From the NCBI RefSeq assembly GCF_020405205.1, contig NZ_CP084469.1, positions 1,798,001 to 1,862,000 of the forward strand: a DNA stretch of 64,000 nucleotides, in the 5' to 3' direction. This stretch comes from Natrinema salinisoli (GTDB lineage Archaea > Halobacteriota > Halobacteria > Halobacteriales > Natrialbaceae). Below are positions 1-9,761 of this stretch, one piece after another. The position numbers and the translations under genes were made by a program. The number at the start of each line of letters is the position of its first letter. Position 1 is the first letter of the stretch. A model generated the notes under the pieces. The model searched no databases. It was given only the letters and a program-made list of their open reading frames with translations, and was not told the origin of the DNA.

Positions 1-84
1 GAGTCTGGTGCCCTCGTGGTCGAAACCGACGACGGCCGGGTGACCGTTTCGGCGGGCGACTGCGAGCACCTGCGTCCCGTCTGA
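1..84 (+). CDS. birA: C-terminal end of a probable biotin-protein ligase (partial)
   Basis: The window opens inside this gene. The frame from base 1 encodes the last 27 residues and stops with TGA at 82-84. The tail ends in VSAGDCEHLRPV, which I recognise as the C-terminal beta domain ending of haloarchaeal BirA proteins, where a small SH3-like barrel follows the catalytic domain. BirA attaches biotin to carboxylase subunits and, when it carries an N-terminal HTH, represses biotin genes. Neither the catalytic domain nor an HTH can be seen here. The biotin importer at 14.6-16.7 kb fits the assignment. Confidence is limited by the short fragment. Confidence 0.55.
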   Translation, partial: ESGALVVETDDGRVTVSAGDCEHLRPV

Positions 85-261
85 CTGGTATCGCCTCCGG
101 TCTGATCGAAAACCGTTTTTCCGAATTCGCGGGCGGCCCGTGATCCGCAGGGCCGTTCCTCACGGCGACGATACGCCGTATCCCGGGTGTCCGAGACGAC
201 GAGCGCGTCACCGATCACGACTGCGAGACCCTGCTGGCGTAGCGATGGCGGAGCGCCGCTC

Positions 262-642
262 TCAGACGCCGAGCAGGATCGAGGCGGCGGCCGCGGCGAC
301 GACCCACCCCGCGCCCGTCCAGGACACCACGAAAAACGCCTCGCGAGCGCTGGCTTCCGTCCACCCGGCGCTCACGTCGAGGCGGTCCTGCATCCCCTCG
401 ATGGTCCGTCCGAGGCCGACCGCCGTCGACCACGCGGTGACGCCGAACCCGAGGACGAGCGCCCCGAGCGCGAACGCCGTGTCGGTCGCGCCTCGCGCCG
501 ACCAGACCGTCAGAAGCCCCAGCGAGACGGCCGCCCCGAGCACGGCTCCGACGGCAACCCAACGAGTGGCGGCGGTCACGAGTCGACTGATTCGCTCGAG
601 CCAGGTCGTCGAGACGGCGACGGTGCGATCAGTCGACGGCAT
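262..642 (-). CDS. small haloarchaeal membrane protein at the end of the peptide-transporter operon
   Basis: A 126-residue protein with three hydrophobic segments at about 28-48, 55-77 and 105-125 and a short soluble loop between the second and third. It resembles haloarchaea-specific membrane proteins found next to peptide ABC permeases; I know no biochemical function for it. The start codon lies inside the end of the upstream permease gene (14-base overlap), so it is almost certainly co-transcribed and translationally coupled. It could be an accessory or regulatory subunit of the transporter, but that rests on position alone. Confidence 0.75.
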   Translation of the reverse strand: MPSTDRTVAVSTTWLERISRLVTAATRWVAVGAVLGAAVSLGLLTVWSARGATDTAFALGALVLGFGVTAWSTAVGLGRTIEGMQDRLDVSAGWTEASAREAFFVVSWTGAGWVVAAAAASILLGV

Positions 643-1546
643 CTCGCATACGTGGATCGAGGGCGTCTCGCATCCCGTCGCCGAGGAGGTTGAATCCGAG
701 GACGGTGAGTGCGAGGAACAGGCCAGGGAAGAACGACCACCACCACGACCCCGAGAACAGGCCGCGCTCGACCCCCTCGGCGAGCATCATTCCCCACGAC
801 GGGTCGCCGGGGCTCGCACCGAACCCGAGGAACGACAGCGCCGCGATGTCGATGATCGCCAGCCCGTAGTTCAGCGTCGACTGGACGGTGATCGGTGCCA
901 GACAGTTCGGCAGGACGTGGCGAATCAACAGCCGCGGATCGGTCGCGCCGAGCGCGCGCGTCGCTTCGATGTACTCGTCCTCGAGCACTTTCAGCGCCGC
1001 GCCGCGGACGACCCGGGCGAACCGCGGCGTGTAGACGAGGGTGAGCGCGGCGACCGCGCGCCACAGTCCGAGCGACTCGGGGAAGACGGTGACGAGCGCG
1101 AGCGCCAGCAACAGCGACGGGAACGAGAGGAGCACGTCCATCGTCCGCATGATCACGTTGTCCGTGAGGTCGCCGTAGTACGCCGCGACGATACCGGCGG
1201 CGATGCCGAGGACCGTGGACGCGAGGACCGTCGCGGTCCCGAACTTCAGTGCGTACCACGCGCCGTACAGGACGCGCGGGAAGATGTCGCGGGCCTGTCC
1301 GTCCGTCCCGAACCAGAACGCGGCGCTCGGTCCCGCCTCGGTCGGGTTGGACCCGAACTGGGTGGCGACGATGGCGCCGAGATCGTACGCGACTCGAGCG
1401 TAGACGGCGACGAGAACCATTCCGGCGATGATACTGAGCCCGATGACGGCGATGCGGTTCGACAGCAGCTCCGTGAGGAACGGGCTGGCGCGGATGCGTT
1501 CGGCGATGCTGCGCTCGACGTCCGTAGATTTCGTTTTCGTGCTCAT
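629..1546 (-). CDS. dppC: peptide/nickel-type ABC transporter permease (DppC-like)
   Basis: A 305-residue integral membrane permease of the DppC/OppC group. It has an N-terminal extension, a first membrane segment near residues 32-52, a periplasm-type loop, then five more segments. The cytoplasmic EAA loop that docks on the ATPase is visible as EATRALGATDPRLL about two thirds along. The ATG overlaps the stop of the upstream permease in an ATGA arrangement (1543-1546), which fixes the start; the frame stays open upstream but without support. It pairs with DppB to form the channel that receives peptides from the lipoprotein at 2609-4249. Confidence 0.93.
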   Translation of the reverse strand: MSTKTKSTDVERSIAERIRASPFLTELLSNRIAVIGLSIIAGMVLVAVYARVAYDLGAIVATQFGSNPTEAGPSAAFWFGTDGQARDIFPRVLYGAWYALKFGTATVLASTVLGIAAGIVAAYYGDLTDNVIMRTMDVLLSFPSLLLALALVTVFPESLGLWRAVAALTLVYTPRFARVVRGAALKVLEDEYIEATRALGATDPRLLIRHVLPNCLAPITVQSTLNYGLAIIDIAALSFLGFGASPGDPSWGMMLAEGVERGLFSGSWWWSFFPGLFLALTVLGFNLLGDGMRDALDPRMRDAVD

Positions 1547-2556
1547 TGTTCGATCCGTGGATCGAGGATGGAGTACGTAATGTCGACGAAGAGGTTCACT
1601 AACGTGTACATGAACGCGAAGACGAGGACGGTCGCCTGCACGACCGGGTAGTCGCTCTGGTTGATGGCGGAGACGAGCAGCGTCCCGATCCCGTTGATCT
1701 CGAAGACGGTCTCGGTCAGCACGGTGCCGCCGAGCATCGAACCGAACTGAATCCCGATGATCGTAATAACGGGAATGAACGCGTTTCGGAGTCCGTGTTT
1801 CATGATCGTCGTCTTCGCGCCCTGCCCTTTCGCGCGGGCCGTCCGCATGTAGTCCTGTCTGACGACTTCCAGCATCGACGATCGCATCATCCGGGAGATG
1901 AAGGCCATCGAGTAGACGCCGAGCACGACGACGGGCATGAACAGGTGTCGAACCGCGGACTGAAACGCCGCCATGTCTCCGGCGAGCAGGGTGTCGACGA
2001 GGATGAATCCGGTCCTCGAGTCGATGAAGTGTGAGGAGCCGATCCGACCGCTCGTCGGGAGGACGCCCAGGATCTGTGCGAACAGCAGTATGAGGAGCGG
2101 CCCGCTCCAGTAGATCGGGATGCTGATGCCAGTGAGCGCCCCGATTCGGGAGAAGTGATCGGTTAGCGTATCCTTCTTGACGGCACTCAGGATGCCGAGC
2201 GGGAGCCCGAACAGCAGGCCCGCGATCTGCCCGAGAATGGCGAGTTCGATCGTGATGGGGAGTCGGTCGGCGAGGATCGCGCTGACGTCGGTCCCGCGCC
2301 GGACCTGATAGGACTCCCCGAACTCGAGCGTCGCAGTGTCCCGGAGGAATCGGACGTACTGTTGCCACAACGGGTCGTCGAGGCCGAGGTCGCGTCGAAC
2401 CTGATCGATGAACTCCTGACTCGCGCGGTCGCCCGCGATGGCTATCGCAGGGTCGCCCGGCGAGAGGTGGAGGATAGCGAAGACCACTGTCGCCACTCCG
2501 AACAGCACCGGGCCGAGCAACAGCAGGCGTTTGGCCACGAACCGCTTTGATATCAT
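1543..2556 (-). CDS. dppB: peptide/nickel-type ABC transporter permease (DppB-like)
   Basis: A 337-residue permease of the DppB/OppB group, a normal length for the family. The first membrane segment is at about 8-30, followed by the LSPGDPA-type conserved motif after that helix, a long extracytoplasmic loop, and five further segments. The EAA loop appears as RTARAKGQGAKTTIMKHGLR near residues 235-255. It lies 52 bases downstream of the substrate-binding protein gene and overlaps dppC by four bases, so these form one minus-strand transcription unit. Confidence 0.95.
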   Translation of the reverse strand: MISKRFVAKRLLLLGPVLFGVATVVFAILHLSPGDPAIAIAGDRASQEFIDQVRRDLGLDDPLWQQYVRFLRDTATLEFGESYQVRRGTDVSAILADRLPITIELAILGQIAGLLFGLPLGILSAVKKDTLTDHFSRIGALTGISIPIYWSGPLLILLFAQILGVLPTSGRIGSSHFIDSRTGFILVDTLLAGDMAAFQSAVRHLFMPVVVLGVYSMAFISRMMRSSMLEVVRQDYMRTARAKGQGAKTTIMKHGLRNAFIPVITIIGIQFGSMLGGTVLTETVFEINGIGTLLVSAINQSDYPVVQATVLVFAFMYTLVNLFVDITYSILDPRIEQ

Positions 2557-2608
2557 TATTCGAAGGTGGAAATTCGAGATCCAAATACCGTTCTATCTTT
2601 TCGAGACG

Positions 2609-4249
2609 TTACTCGACGTCGACCAGGTGGAGGTGCGGGCCACCGATGGCGGAGACGGTGTAGTTGCTAACCCTGTTGTGGACGCCGCGGATCTCGTCGG
2701 CGTAGTCGATGTAGACCCACGGTGCCTCGTCGTGGGCGATCTGTGCCGCCTCGGCATAGATACTGGCACGTTCGTCCTCATCTGCCGTCCGCTGGGCCTC
2801 CTCAACGAGGTCCATGTACTCCTGGTTGGCCCACGCGCTTCGGTTGGACGTATTGAAGCCGTCCGTGCCCCAGTCGACCCAATCCTGTCCGTCGGGAGAC
2901 TCCACCTGCGGGTGGAGGAGGACGTAGTAGAAGTTGTCCGGGTCGGCGTTGTCCGTGTACCAGCCGGCCAGGGACGCGTCGTGTTTCCCCTCGGAGGTGT
3001 AGGTGAGGTAGTCCGAGAACTGCCGCTCGTCGATGGTGACATCGATGCCGATCTCCTCGAGGTTCGTCCGGATGGTCTCCGCCGTCGGAAGCGGCGCTGG
3101 GTTGTAGCCACGGGCGTTCTGGAAGGTCGTCAGTTCGAACGAGAAGCCGTCACTGTATTCGGTTTCGTCCAGCAGAGACTGGGCCTCCTCCGGGTCGTAA
3201 GCGTACGGACTGAGATCGTCGTTGTGTCCGAAGAGAGCCGGCGGACACGGCTGGTCGGCCTGCTCCGCGATACCGGAGTAGACCTCGTTGACGATCGATT
3301 CGGTATCGATGGCGTGACTGATCGCTTGCCGGACCCGGGCGTCACGGAACGCCTCCACGCGGGACATGTTGAACGACATATACCCGATGTTGATACCCTG
3401 TCCGGATTCGATTGCGACGCCGTCTTCCTCCTCGACGGAATCGATATTGGTCGGTGCGAGGTTGTCGATGATTTCGAGTTCTCCTTCGACGAGGGCCTGC
3501 GTGCGCGTGGAGTTCTGTCCGCGCTCGATGAACAGGAGCTCGTCCACGTTCGGGCCGTCGCCCCAGTAGTTGTCGTTGGGAGTGAGCAGGATGCGGCCGT
3601 TCGAGTCGTCGAGTTCTTCGAGCTGGAACGGGCCAGTGCCGTTGGCATCCGAATTGAAGTCGAGATCGCCCTCGATGCCGTCCTGCGGAAGGACGACGGC
3701 GGCGAACATCGCGAGGTTGCGAAGGAACGGCGCGTACGGCTGCGTGAGCGTGACGTTCAGCGTGTAGTCGCCGTCGGCCGAGACGGAGTCGATCCAGTTA
3801 CCGAGCGTGAACGGCCCGTACGCGGACGCGTCCTCGAAGTAGTACTCGTACTCCTCGTCGACGAACCGCCGGTAGGTCGCGACGAAGTCGTCCGCGGTGA
3901 AGTCGGTGCCGTCGTCGAACTGCGCGTCCTCGCGGAGCTCGAGCGTGACCTCTTCGCCGTCCATCGACCAGTCGGTCGCGAGGCTCTCGGTGATGGTCGC
4001 CTCGCCGGGCTGGAAGTCGATGAGGCCGTCGTAAATCTGGTTCGTGACCTTCGCGACTTCGCCGCTGGTCGTGTTCTGCGGGTCGAGCGTGTCCGAGTGC
4101 GAGCTGCGACCGTACCGGAGCGTGCTGCCGCCGCCACCGCTACCGCCGAGGCATCCGGAAACGGAACTGGCTGCCGTTGCGACGACGGTGGCACTGCCAG
4201 CGGATTTCAGGAAACTGCGCCTGGAAACCGCACTGTCATTATCGTTCAT
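2609..4249 (-). CDS. dppA: extracellular peptide-binding lipoprotein of the ABC transporter (SBP_bac_5 family)
   Basis: A 546-residue family-5 solute-binding protein. The N-terminus carries a twin-arginine signal (RRSFLKS, residues 10-16) followed by a hydrophobic stretch and a lipobox-like SGC at residue 33, so it is probably exported folded by Tat and lipid-anchored, as usual in haloarchaea. The mature part starts with a Gly/Ser linker and then reads like DppA/OppA (RYGRSSHSDTLDPQNT, WVYIDYADEIRGVHNRV near the end). I chose the ATG at 4249 over a longer open frame because the Tat signal starts there and a TATA-like element lies about 25 bases upstream. The exact peptide ligand cannot be told. 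Confidence 0.93.
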   Translation of the reverse strand: MNDNDSAVSRRSFLKSAGSATVVATAASSVSGCLGGSGGGGSTLRYGRSSHSDTLDPQNTTSGEVAKVTNQIYDGLIDFQPGEATITESLATDWSMDGEEVTLELREDAQFDDGTDFTADDFVATYRRFVDEEYEYYFEDASAYGPFTLGNWIDSVSADGDYTLNVTLTQPYAPFLRNLAMFAAVVLPQDGIEGDLDFNSDANGTGPFQLEELDDSNGRILLTPNDNYWGDGPNVDELLFIERGQNSTRTQALVEGELEIIDNLAPTNIDSVEEEDGVAIESGQGINIGYMSFNMSRVEAFRDARVRQAISHAIDTESIVNEVYSGIAEQADQPCPPALFGHNDDLSPYAYDPEEAQSLLDETEYSDGFSFELTTFQNARGYNPAPLPTAETIRTNLEEIGIDVTIDERQFSDYLTYTSEGKHDASLAGWYTDNADPDNFYYVLLHPQVESPDGQDWVDWGTDGFNTSNRSAWANQEYMDLVEEAQRTADEDERASIYAEAAQIAHDEAPWVYIDYADEIRGVHNRVSNYTVSAIGGPHLHLVDVE

Positions 4250-4269
4250 AGGACTATCGCTTTCGCCAA

Positions 4270-4279
4270 CATAAATAAT
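4270..4279 (-). promoter_or_regulatory. TATA-like promoter element of the peptide-binding lipoprotein gene
   Basis: On the minus strand the sequence reads TATTATTTATG, with its centre roughly 25 bases upstream of the ATG at 4249. This is the usual haloarchaeal spacing for a promoter giving a leaderless or nearly leaderless mRNA. It suggests that the lipoprotein and permeases can be transcribed separately from the ATPase gene upstream. Confidence 0.5.
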
Positions 4280-4486
4280 ACTATCGGACGAGATATTGAG
4301 AAGGACGGCAGTTGACCGGGCAGTATGGTTCCGATCACATCGTCTCGGGGCGGAATGGTGCTGAAACCTTCGGAAACGCGACCGGAAACGGCGTCGATTC
4401 ACACCGACGGCGGCCTGCGCTGATTTGCCGGCATTCCTGACTCACTGGCGTCCGGTCGATCGATGCGCCGTCGCGCGCTCGTCCGC

Positions 4487-7213
4487 CTACTCGGCGTTCG
4501 TGGTGATGTGGCAGGCGGACGGGTGATCGCCGTCACCGAGTGACGGGTCCGTTCGCTCGCAGACGCTCTCGAACGCGTCCGCGAGGACCTCCTCGGCGGC
4601 GTCCCAGTCGCCGTCCTCGAGGTGGCGGTAGGACTCATCGACGGCCTCGCGAGCGCGACCCGACAGCGGTCCGTCGAAGAACTGCGCGTCGAGCCCGGCG
4701 GCGAGGTCGCTGCCGCCGTCCGCGACCGCGCGAGCTTCCGTCGCGTCGCCGGTGGCCTCCTCTCTGACCGCCTCGAGATCGATGTCGCGGGATTCCACGC
4801 GCTGTCGGTAGAACATGACCTCGCGGTAGCGCTCCTGATCGATGTCCAGCTCTTCGGGCGGGATAATCGACGGGCACCGCGTCCGGAAGTGACAGCCCGA
4901 GGGCGGATCGATCGGGGATGGCACGTCACCCTTCAGGATGGTTCGGTCGGCGGTGTCCGCGAAGGGGTCCGGCTCGGGAATCGCCGACAGTAACGCGTTC
5001 GTATAGGGGTGTTTCGGATCCGCAAACAGTTCGTCGGTGTCCGCGACCTCGACGATTTCGCCGAGGTACATCACTGCGACGCGATCCGAGATATGGCGAA
5101 CGACCGAGAGGTCGTGGGCGATGAACAGGTACGTCAGCCCGAACTCGTCTTGGAGGTCCTCCATGAGGTTGATGATTTGGGCCTGCACGGAGACGTCAAG
5201 GGCCGACACCGGCTCGTCCGCGACGATGAAGTCCGGGTCCACCGCGAGGGCGCGGGCGATGCCGACGCGCTGGCGCTGCCCGCCGGAGAGTTCGTGGGGG
5301 TAGCGGCCGTACTGGCTCTCGTCGAGGCCGACCTCCTCGAGGAGCTCGAGAACCCGCTGCCGGTGGTTCCCCTGCGCGAGGTCGTGAATCTTCAGCGGCT
5401 CCATGATGGTCTGCCCGACGGTCATCCGGGGATCGAGACTCGACATCGGGTCCTGAAACACCATCTGCATGTCCTTGCGCTTTTCTCGGAGTTCCGTCTT
5501 CGAGAGCTCCCCGAGGTCCTCACCGGCGAAGACCACCGTGCCGTCCGTCGGCGGGTTGAGATGGAGGATGGCGCGACCGGCAGTCGACTTGCCGCAGCCG
5601 GACTCGCCGACCAGCCCGAGCGTCTCGCCCTCGTGAACGTCGAAACTCACGCCGTCGACGGCCTTCACGCTCGGCTGCTCGCCGACGAATCGGTCGAGAA
5701 TCCCGTCCTCCTGTTCGTAGTACTTCCGCATCCCGTCGATCTCGACGATCGGGTCGCCGACCTCGTGCTCCCGGTCGACCGCCACGCCCTCGCTGCCGTA
5801 CTCCGCCTCGTCGAAGGACTCGAGGACGCATTTCGATCGGTGATTGACGTCCTCCGGCCCGTGCTGGCGGAACTGAATCTCGCCGTCGCGACACTCGGAC
5901 CGGGCCCACGGACACCGGTCCGCGAAGTGGCACCCGTCCGGCATGTCGATGAGGTCGGGGACGTTGCCCTCGATGGGCGTCAGTCGGTCTTTCTCCTCCG
6001 TCGGAATGGACTCGAGGAGCGTGTACGTGTAGGGATGGCTCGGATTGTCGAAGATCTCCTCCACGGGACCCTCCTCGACGATTTCTCCGGCGTACATCAC
6101 CGCGACCCGATCGCAGGTTTCCGCGACCACGCCGAGGTCGTGGGTGATCATCAGCACCGACATCCCGAACTCCTCCTGGAGGTCGTCGATGAGGTCGAGT
6201 ATCTGGGCCTGAATAGTCACGTCGAGGGCGGTCGTCGGCTCGTCGGCGATGAGGAGGCTCGGCCGACAGGCGAGCGCGATGGCGATGAGCACGCGCTGGC
6301 GCATGCCGCCGGAGAACTCGTGGGGATACTCCTCGAGCCGCGTGGTCGCCTCCGGAATTCCGACCTCCGTGAGGATCTCGACGACGTCTTCCACGACTTC
6401 CTCGTCGTGCTCGCGGCCGCCGATTTTCGGGAGGATTTCCCGGACGGCGTTCAGCCACGTGTCCCGTTTCCGTTCGCCGTACCGGTGGAGTCGGAGGGAT
6501 TCTGCGACCTGCTCGCCGACGGTCACGGCCGGGTTCAGGGACGTCATCGGATCCTGAAAGATCATCCCCATCTCGCTGCCGCGGACCTTCCGCATCGCTT
6601 CTTCCGGTGCGGCCGTCAGGTCCACGACGCCGTTTTCGATGGCGATCGATTCGACGTCCCACTCGCCCTCGAATCGCTCTCGCGCGGCCTCGTCGAGATA
6701 GACGAACCCGTCGTCGGCGTCTGCCAGTGCGTCCGCCAACGCGTCCGCGACCACGAGCGGGGTTACTCCGTCGTCGAGTCGGTCGGCCGCGTCCCGGAGC
6801 GCCGACTCGAGGGCTGCGGGATCGTCGTGATCGGCGAGGTCGGCGGCCATGCCCCGTAACTCGGTCGTGGCCGAGCCGACCCCGTCGCCAGCGCGGAGGT
6901 CCGCGGTGACCTCCTGAATTGCGTCCACGAGTTCGAATGGGTATGAAGCGACGGCACCGTCGAATTCGGCCGCGAGATCCGCGGCGAGCTCTGCGCTTCG
7001 TACGGACACGCGCCCGTCGACGATGTCGCCGGGGTCGTCCACGAGGTCCATTGCTGAGAGTGCGGTCACGCTCTTGCCGGACCCGGACTCGCCGACCAGA
7101 CCGACGGTCTCGCCCTCCTCGATAGTGAGGTCGATACCGTCGACGGCTTTCACTGCACCGCGGGTCGTGTCGAACTGCGTGCGGAGCCCGGAGAGGGACA
7201 GGAAGTCGGTCAC
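4487..7213 (-). CDS. fused two-domain peptide ABC transporter ATPase (DppD-DppF fusion)
   Basis: A 908-residue protein with two complete nucleotide-binding domains. NBD1: Walker A GESGSGKS at about 41-48, Q-loop near [12 protein letters not shown] (217-228), signature FSGGMRQRV, Walker [12 protein letters not shown]2: Walker A GESGCGKS, signature [15 protein letters not shown], Walker [13 protein letters not shown]. Each is followed by the Cys-rich oligopeptide-ATPase tail ([18 protein letters not shown]) that may bind an Fe-S cluster. NBD1 carries an unusual insertion of about 125 residues (roughly 71-196) between Walker A and the Q-loop, and the protein ends with about 110 extra acidic helical residues. 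The start is a GTG at 7213, with a TATA-like TATTTTATG about 30 bases upstream. It should energise the permeases downstream. Confidence 0.93.
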   Translation of the reverse strand: MTDFLSLSGLRTQFDTTRGAVKAVDGIDLTIEEGETVGLVGESGSGKSVTALSAMDLVDDPGDIVDGRVSVRSAELAADLAAEFDGAVASYPFELVDAIQEVTADLRAGDGVGSATTELRGMAADLADHDDPAALESALRDAADRLDDGVTPLVVADALADALADADDGFVYLDEAARERFEGEWDVESIAIENGVVDLTAAPEEAMRKVRGSEMGMIFQDPMTSLNPAVTVGEQVAESLRLHRYGERKRDTWLNAVREILPKIGGREHDEEVVEDVVEILTEVGIPEATTRLEEYPHEFSGGMRQRVLIAIALACRPSLLIADEPTTALDVTIQAQILDLIDDLQEEFGMSVLMITHDLGVVAETCDRVAVMYAGEIVEEGPVEEIFDNPSHPYTYTLLESIPTEEKDRLTPIEGNVPDLIDMPDGCHFADRCPWARSECRDGEIQFRQHGPEDVNHRSKCVLESFDEAEYGSEGVAVDREHEVGDPIVEIDGMRKYYEQEDGILDRFVGEQPSVKAVDGVSFDVHEGETLGLVGESGCGKSTAGRAILHLNPPTDGTVVFAGEDLGELSKTELREKRKDMQMVFQDPMSSLDPRMTVGQTIMEPLKIHDLAQGNHRQRVLELLEEVGLDESQYGRYPHELSGGQRQRVGIARALAVDPDFIVADEPVSALDVSVQAQIINLMEDLQDEFGLTYLFIAHDLSVVRHISDRVAVMYLGEIVEVADTDELFADPKHPYTNALLSAIPEPDPFADTADRTILKGDVPSPIDPPSGCHFRTRCPSIIPPEELDIDQERYREVMFYRQRVESRDIDLEAVREEATGDATEARAVADGGSDLAAGLDAQFFDGPLSGRAREAVDESYRHLEDGDWDAAEEVLADAFESVCERTDPSLGDGDHPSACHITTNAE

Positions 7214-7294
7214 CGGCGACAGTTCTCGCCGCAGTCATAAAATACCTTACGTGACTTGAGAACATTTATCTCCGGCGGTGCACGGGGTGGTGAC

Positions 7295-7789
7295 ATGAGC
7301 GAGAATCCACCAGACGGCACATCGAGCGGTGATCCGGCGCAGTCTGGATGGCAGTCCGTCATCGACGACATGGCGGCGACTGCCGACGAGTACCGCGAGC
7401 GCGGCTGGACGGCTCTCGAACTCCACCCCGGAGACTCCGTACTCGTGGACTCCGAGACGCGCACGGGCCTCGACGTGGTCCTCCCAGGGCCCGAGTACGA
7501 GGACCTCGAATCGCTGACCGAAGACTGTGCATTCACGGACGTAGACGTGTTCCGCGCGGAGACGGCCAGCATGATCTACCTCCTTGTCGTCGAGACGGAT
7601 CCGGACAGCGAGACGGCCGTCCTCGTTCCCGCCTACTACGACCCCGGATCCGGCCAGTCGAAAGTCGAGTCCATCCGGTCGGACGGTGACTTCCGATTGT
7701 TCTGCAGACGCCTCGACGACGATTACGTCGAGTTCGTCCACGACCACGTCGCCCCGTTCCTTCCCGAAGCGATGCAGGGCGACAGGTAG
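7295..7789 (+). CDS. conserved haloarchaeal protein of unknown function
   Basis: A 164-residue acidic soluble protein without signal or membrane segments. It begins with a flexible Pro/Gly/Ser stretch, then a compact alpha/beta-looking domain (WQSVIDDMAATADEYRERGW, RTGLDVVLPGPEYEDLE, VDVFRAETASMIYLL). I recognise it as a haloarchaea-specific family with no assigned function. The ATG at 7295 was chosen because an AT-rich TATA-like AACATTTATC lies about 28 bases upstream; the open frame reaches further up without support. It is divergent from the ABC ATPase gene, and the two promoters sit in the 81-base gap between them. Confidence 0.8.
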   Translation: MSENPPDGTSSGDPAQSGWQSVIDDMAATADEYRERGWTALELHPGDSVLVDSETRTGLDVVLPGPEYEDLESLTEDCAFTDVDVFRAETASMIYLLVVETDPDSETAVLVPAYYDPGSGQSKVESIRSDGDFRLFCRRLDDDYVEFVHDHVAPFLPEAMQGDR

Positions 7790-7961
7790 GTGTCAACGGC
7801 CGATCCGCCCACCGTGTCGCGACCGGTCGTCTCTCCGCCGAGTCGATCGGACCGATATCCCGCGATTGCATGTTCTCGGCACGTACTACCCGGGAACCCG
7901 ACGCGTAGACTCCGGTAGCAACAGCTTCCTACCGCTTCTCTAACAGCCGAACTCGATTCCG

Positions 7962-8438
7962 TCACTCGGCCGCGAGCTGTCGTTCGTCGGACCGGTCGTC
8001 GACCTCGTCGGGATCGACTTGGACCGTCAGCACGGGCACCGAGGCCCGTCGAACGACTCGCTCCGTGACGCTGCCGAGCAACAGCCGATCGATCCCGCCG
8101 CGGCCGTGCGTTCCCATTACGATCAGATCGCACTCGGTCGGATCGGCCTCCTCGACGATGACCTGACTCGGCGACCCCTCGAGGACCTCCGTATCGACCG
8201 TCACATCGTCCGGTGCGAGCTCCTCGACCCGGGCGACCGCCGATCGACCCTCCTCGCGAAGCGCATCGCCGACGCCTTCCAGCGCGGCCTCCATCGGGAG
8301 CCCGCCGTAGCCGGCGGCGTTGACCACGTAGAGCGCACGGATCGTCGCGTTGTGCATGCGCGCAAGATCGAAGGCGTATTCGAGTGCGCGTTCGACTTCC
8401 CGCGAGCCGTCGGTCGGGACGAGGATGCAGTCGTACAT
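7962..8438 (-). CDS. UspA-family universal stress protein
   Basis: A 158-residue single-domain UspA protein. The N-terminal strand reads CILVPTDGSREVERALEYAF, and the nucleotide-binding G-2x-G-9x-G(S/T) signature is present as GTHGRGGIDRLLLGSVTER, so ATP/AMP binding is expected. Haloarchaea have dozens of such proteins in stress adaptation, and the partner or signal here is not evident. The ATG at 8438 is preferred to a 57-codon longer frame because homology starts there and a TATA-like CATATAG lies about 32 bases upstream (8468-8474). Confidence 0.92.
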   Translation of the reverse strand: MYDCILVPTDGSREVERALEYAFDLARMHNATIRALYVVNAAGYGGLPMEAALEGVGDALREEGRSAVARVEELAPDDVTVDTEVLEGSPSQVIVEEADPTECDLIVMGTHGRGGIDRLLLGSVTERVVRRASVPVLTVQVDPDEVDDRSDERQLAAE

Positions 8439-8626
8439 TGCGATACGTGTTACCATACATCGAACAGCTATATGAGCGTTTTCCAGACGCGAGAGACCGT
8501 CAATCGGAATGACGGTTTCCCGGGGCGATCCACTGGCACCAGCCCGTCGAGACGGAGAGTCAGAGCTGCCGAGTTCCGGGACGGAGAGGGGAAACGCTGA
8601 TACAGCCACCGGCCCAACCGGCGGCC

Positions 8627-9088
8627 ATGAGCGACAACCCGTGGACGGACCGGATCGTCGGGGAGCGAATGACCGTCGATCAGGAGTTCGCGACGCGAAT
8701 CGAGGGATCGGAATTTTCCAACCAGCAGTGGAGTCTGATCATGACCGCCACGGAGTTCGAGATCGAACATCCCGACGACCCCGACCGGGCGCGGATCGTC
8801 GCCAACACGGACAAGATCGACGGGATCATCCCCGAACTCGAGAACGTGGACGCCGGCATGGGAGCGATGGCCGGACAGGGAGGGGGCGGCGGCTCGAACT
8901 CCTCGGGCGGCGGGGTTTTCGACTCGATCATGGGGGCACTCGGCATGGGCGGAAGCAGCGGCCCCTCCGAGAAAGACCAGCGCGAGGCGGCCGAACGGCT
9001 CACGCAGGAGTACGCGGACGAACTCCAGTCTCACCTCGAGTCGAAGGGGAAGTGGGAGACGGTCCGGCGGACCGCTGGCGACGACTGA
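8627..9088 (+). CDS. haloarchaeal DUF5799-type protein with Gly-rich linker
   Basis: A 153-residue acidic protein. An N-terminal part (about 1-80) begins MSDNPWTDRIVGERMTVDQE and contains the phrase IMTATEFEIEHP. A glycine/serine-rich linker at about 84-115 is flanked by Met-Gly repeats, and a C-terminal helix ends in LESKGKWETVRRT. I recognise the N-terminal part as the DUF5799 family of haloarchaea, which has no known function. No signal peptide or membrane segment is visible. It is monocistronic, with short intergenic gaps. Confidence 0.85.
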   Translation: MSDNPWTDRIVGERMTVDQEFATRIEGSEFSNQQWSLIMTATEFEIEHPDDPDRARIVANTDKIDGIIPELENVDAGMGAMAGQGGGGGSNSSGGGVFDSIMGALGMGGSSGPSEKDQREAAERLTQEYADELQSHLESKGKWETVRRTAGDD

Positions 9089-9094
9089 GAGGAT

Positions 9095-9238
9095 TCAGTC
9101 GCCGGCGTGAAAGAGCGTGTACTCGCTCGTTTCGTAGATGTTGATGAGCTCGGTGACGAGCTCGTCGTAGGATTCGTCCTCGACGCGCAGTGCATCCAGC
9201 CGCTCGATCGTTGCTTCCTCGAGTTCGACGGATGGCAT
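9095..9238 (-). CDS. 47-residue antitoxin-like haloarchaeal protein
   Basis: A short gene encoding 47 residues from ATG at 9238 to TGA at 9095. It starts MPSVELEEATIERLDALRV and contains a DESYDELVTELINIYE helix pair. The pattern (short beta strand, then two helices with a D-E-S-Y-D-E-L-V turn) is that of a VapB/ribbon-helix-helix-like DNA-binding family widespread in haloarchaea. No toxin gene adjoins it, so it is more likely a small regulator than half of a toxin-antitoxin pair. It is convergent with the gene at 8627-9088, with only six bases between them. Confidence 0.7.
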   Translation of the reverse strand: MPSVELEEATIERLDALRVEDESYDELVTELINIYETSEYTLFHAGD

Positions 9239-9362
9239 ACTTGATAGTACGTCGCCGATCAGCAAAAGCACCACGGGGGGTTCGTCCCGACGTGATCCGG
9301 CGGCGAGCGCTCACCCGGTGCAAGCCACAGCATCTTTACGGACGGTTCCCGACCGTAGGAGT

Positions 9363-9653
9363 ATGTCCGACGAAGTCCAGACGACGACGTTCTCGATCAG
9401 CTCCGAAGACGGCGCGACCGACGACATCACGATTCCCTCCGGCCTCGTCGACCTCGTCGCCGAGGGCGACCAGACCGACGCCGAAACGGTCGGCGACGTC
9501 ATGCTGCTGTCCTTTGCCAGCCGCGCACACCACATCGTCCACCACGGCGAGGACGCCGACGAGGAACTCGAGGCTCAGGAAGAGCAAGTGATGGATCTCT
9601 TCGAGGAGCGCTTCGGCGTCACGTTCGGCGAAGCGACCGGCCACCAGCACTGA
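9363..9653 (+). CDS. small acidic haloarchaeal protein of unknown function
   Basis: A 96-residue very acidic protein from the ATG at 9363. An N-terminal beta segment (TTTFSISSEDGATDDITIPS) is followed by helices with clustered histidines in the middle (ASRAHHIVHHGEDADEE) and a final GEATGHQH. The His pairs could bind a metal, but no family signature proves it. It belongs to a conserved haloarchaeal set without assigned function. The longer upstream open frame starts inside the preceding spacer and is not favoured. Confidence 0.75.
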   Translation: MSDEVQTTTFSISSEDGATDDITIPSGLVDLVAEGDQTDAETVGDVMLLSFASRAHHIVHHGEDADEELEAQEEQVMDLFEERFGVTFGEATGHQH

Positions 9654-9761
9654 CGACCGCGGCGCACCGATACGGCCAGAATTTTTCGTCGCCGATCCAC
9701 CGAGCGAGAGCACGGAACGCGAACCGGCGAGCGACCGGCACCCTCAGTGCATCGGTACCGG

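Noticed and set aside
2438-4315. 625-codon open frame antisense to the peptide-binding lipoprotein
   Set aside because: A shadow of a gene with Tat signal and SBP_bac_5 motifs.
5009-6859. 616-codon open frame antisense to the fused ABC ATPase
   Set aside because: A shadow of the ATPase reading frame; no domain and an implausible composition.
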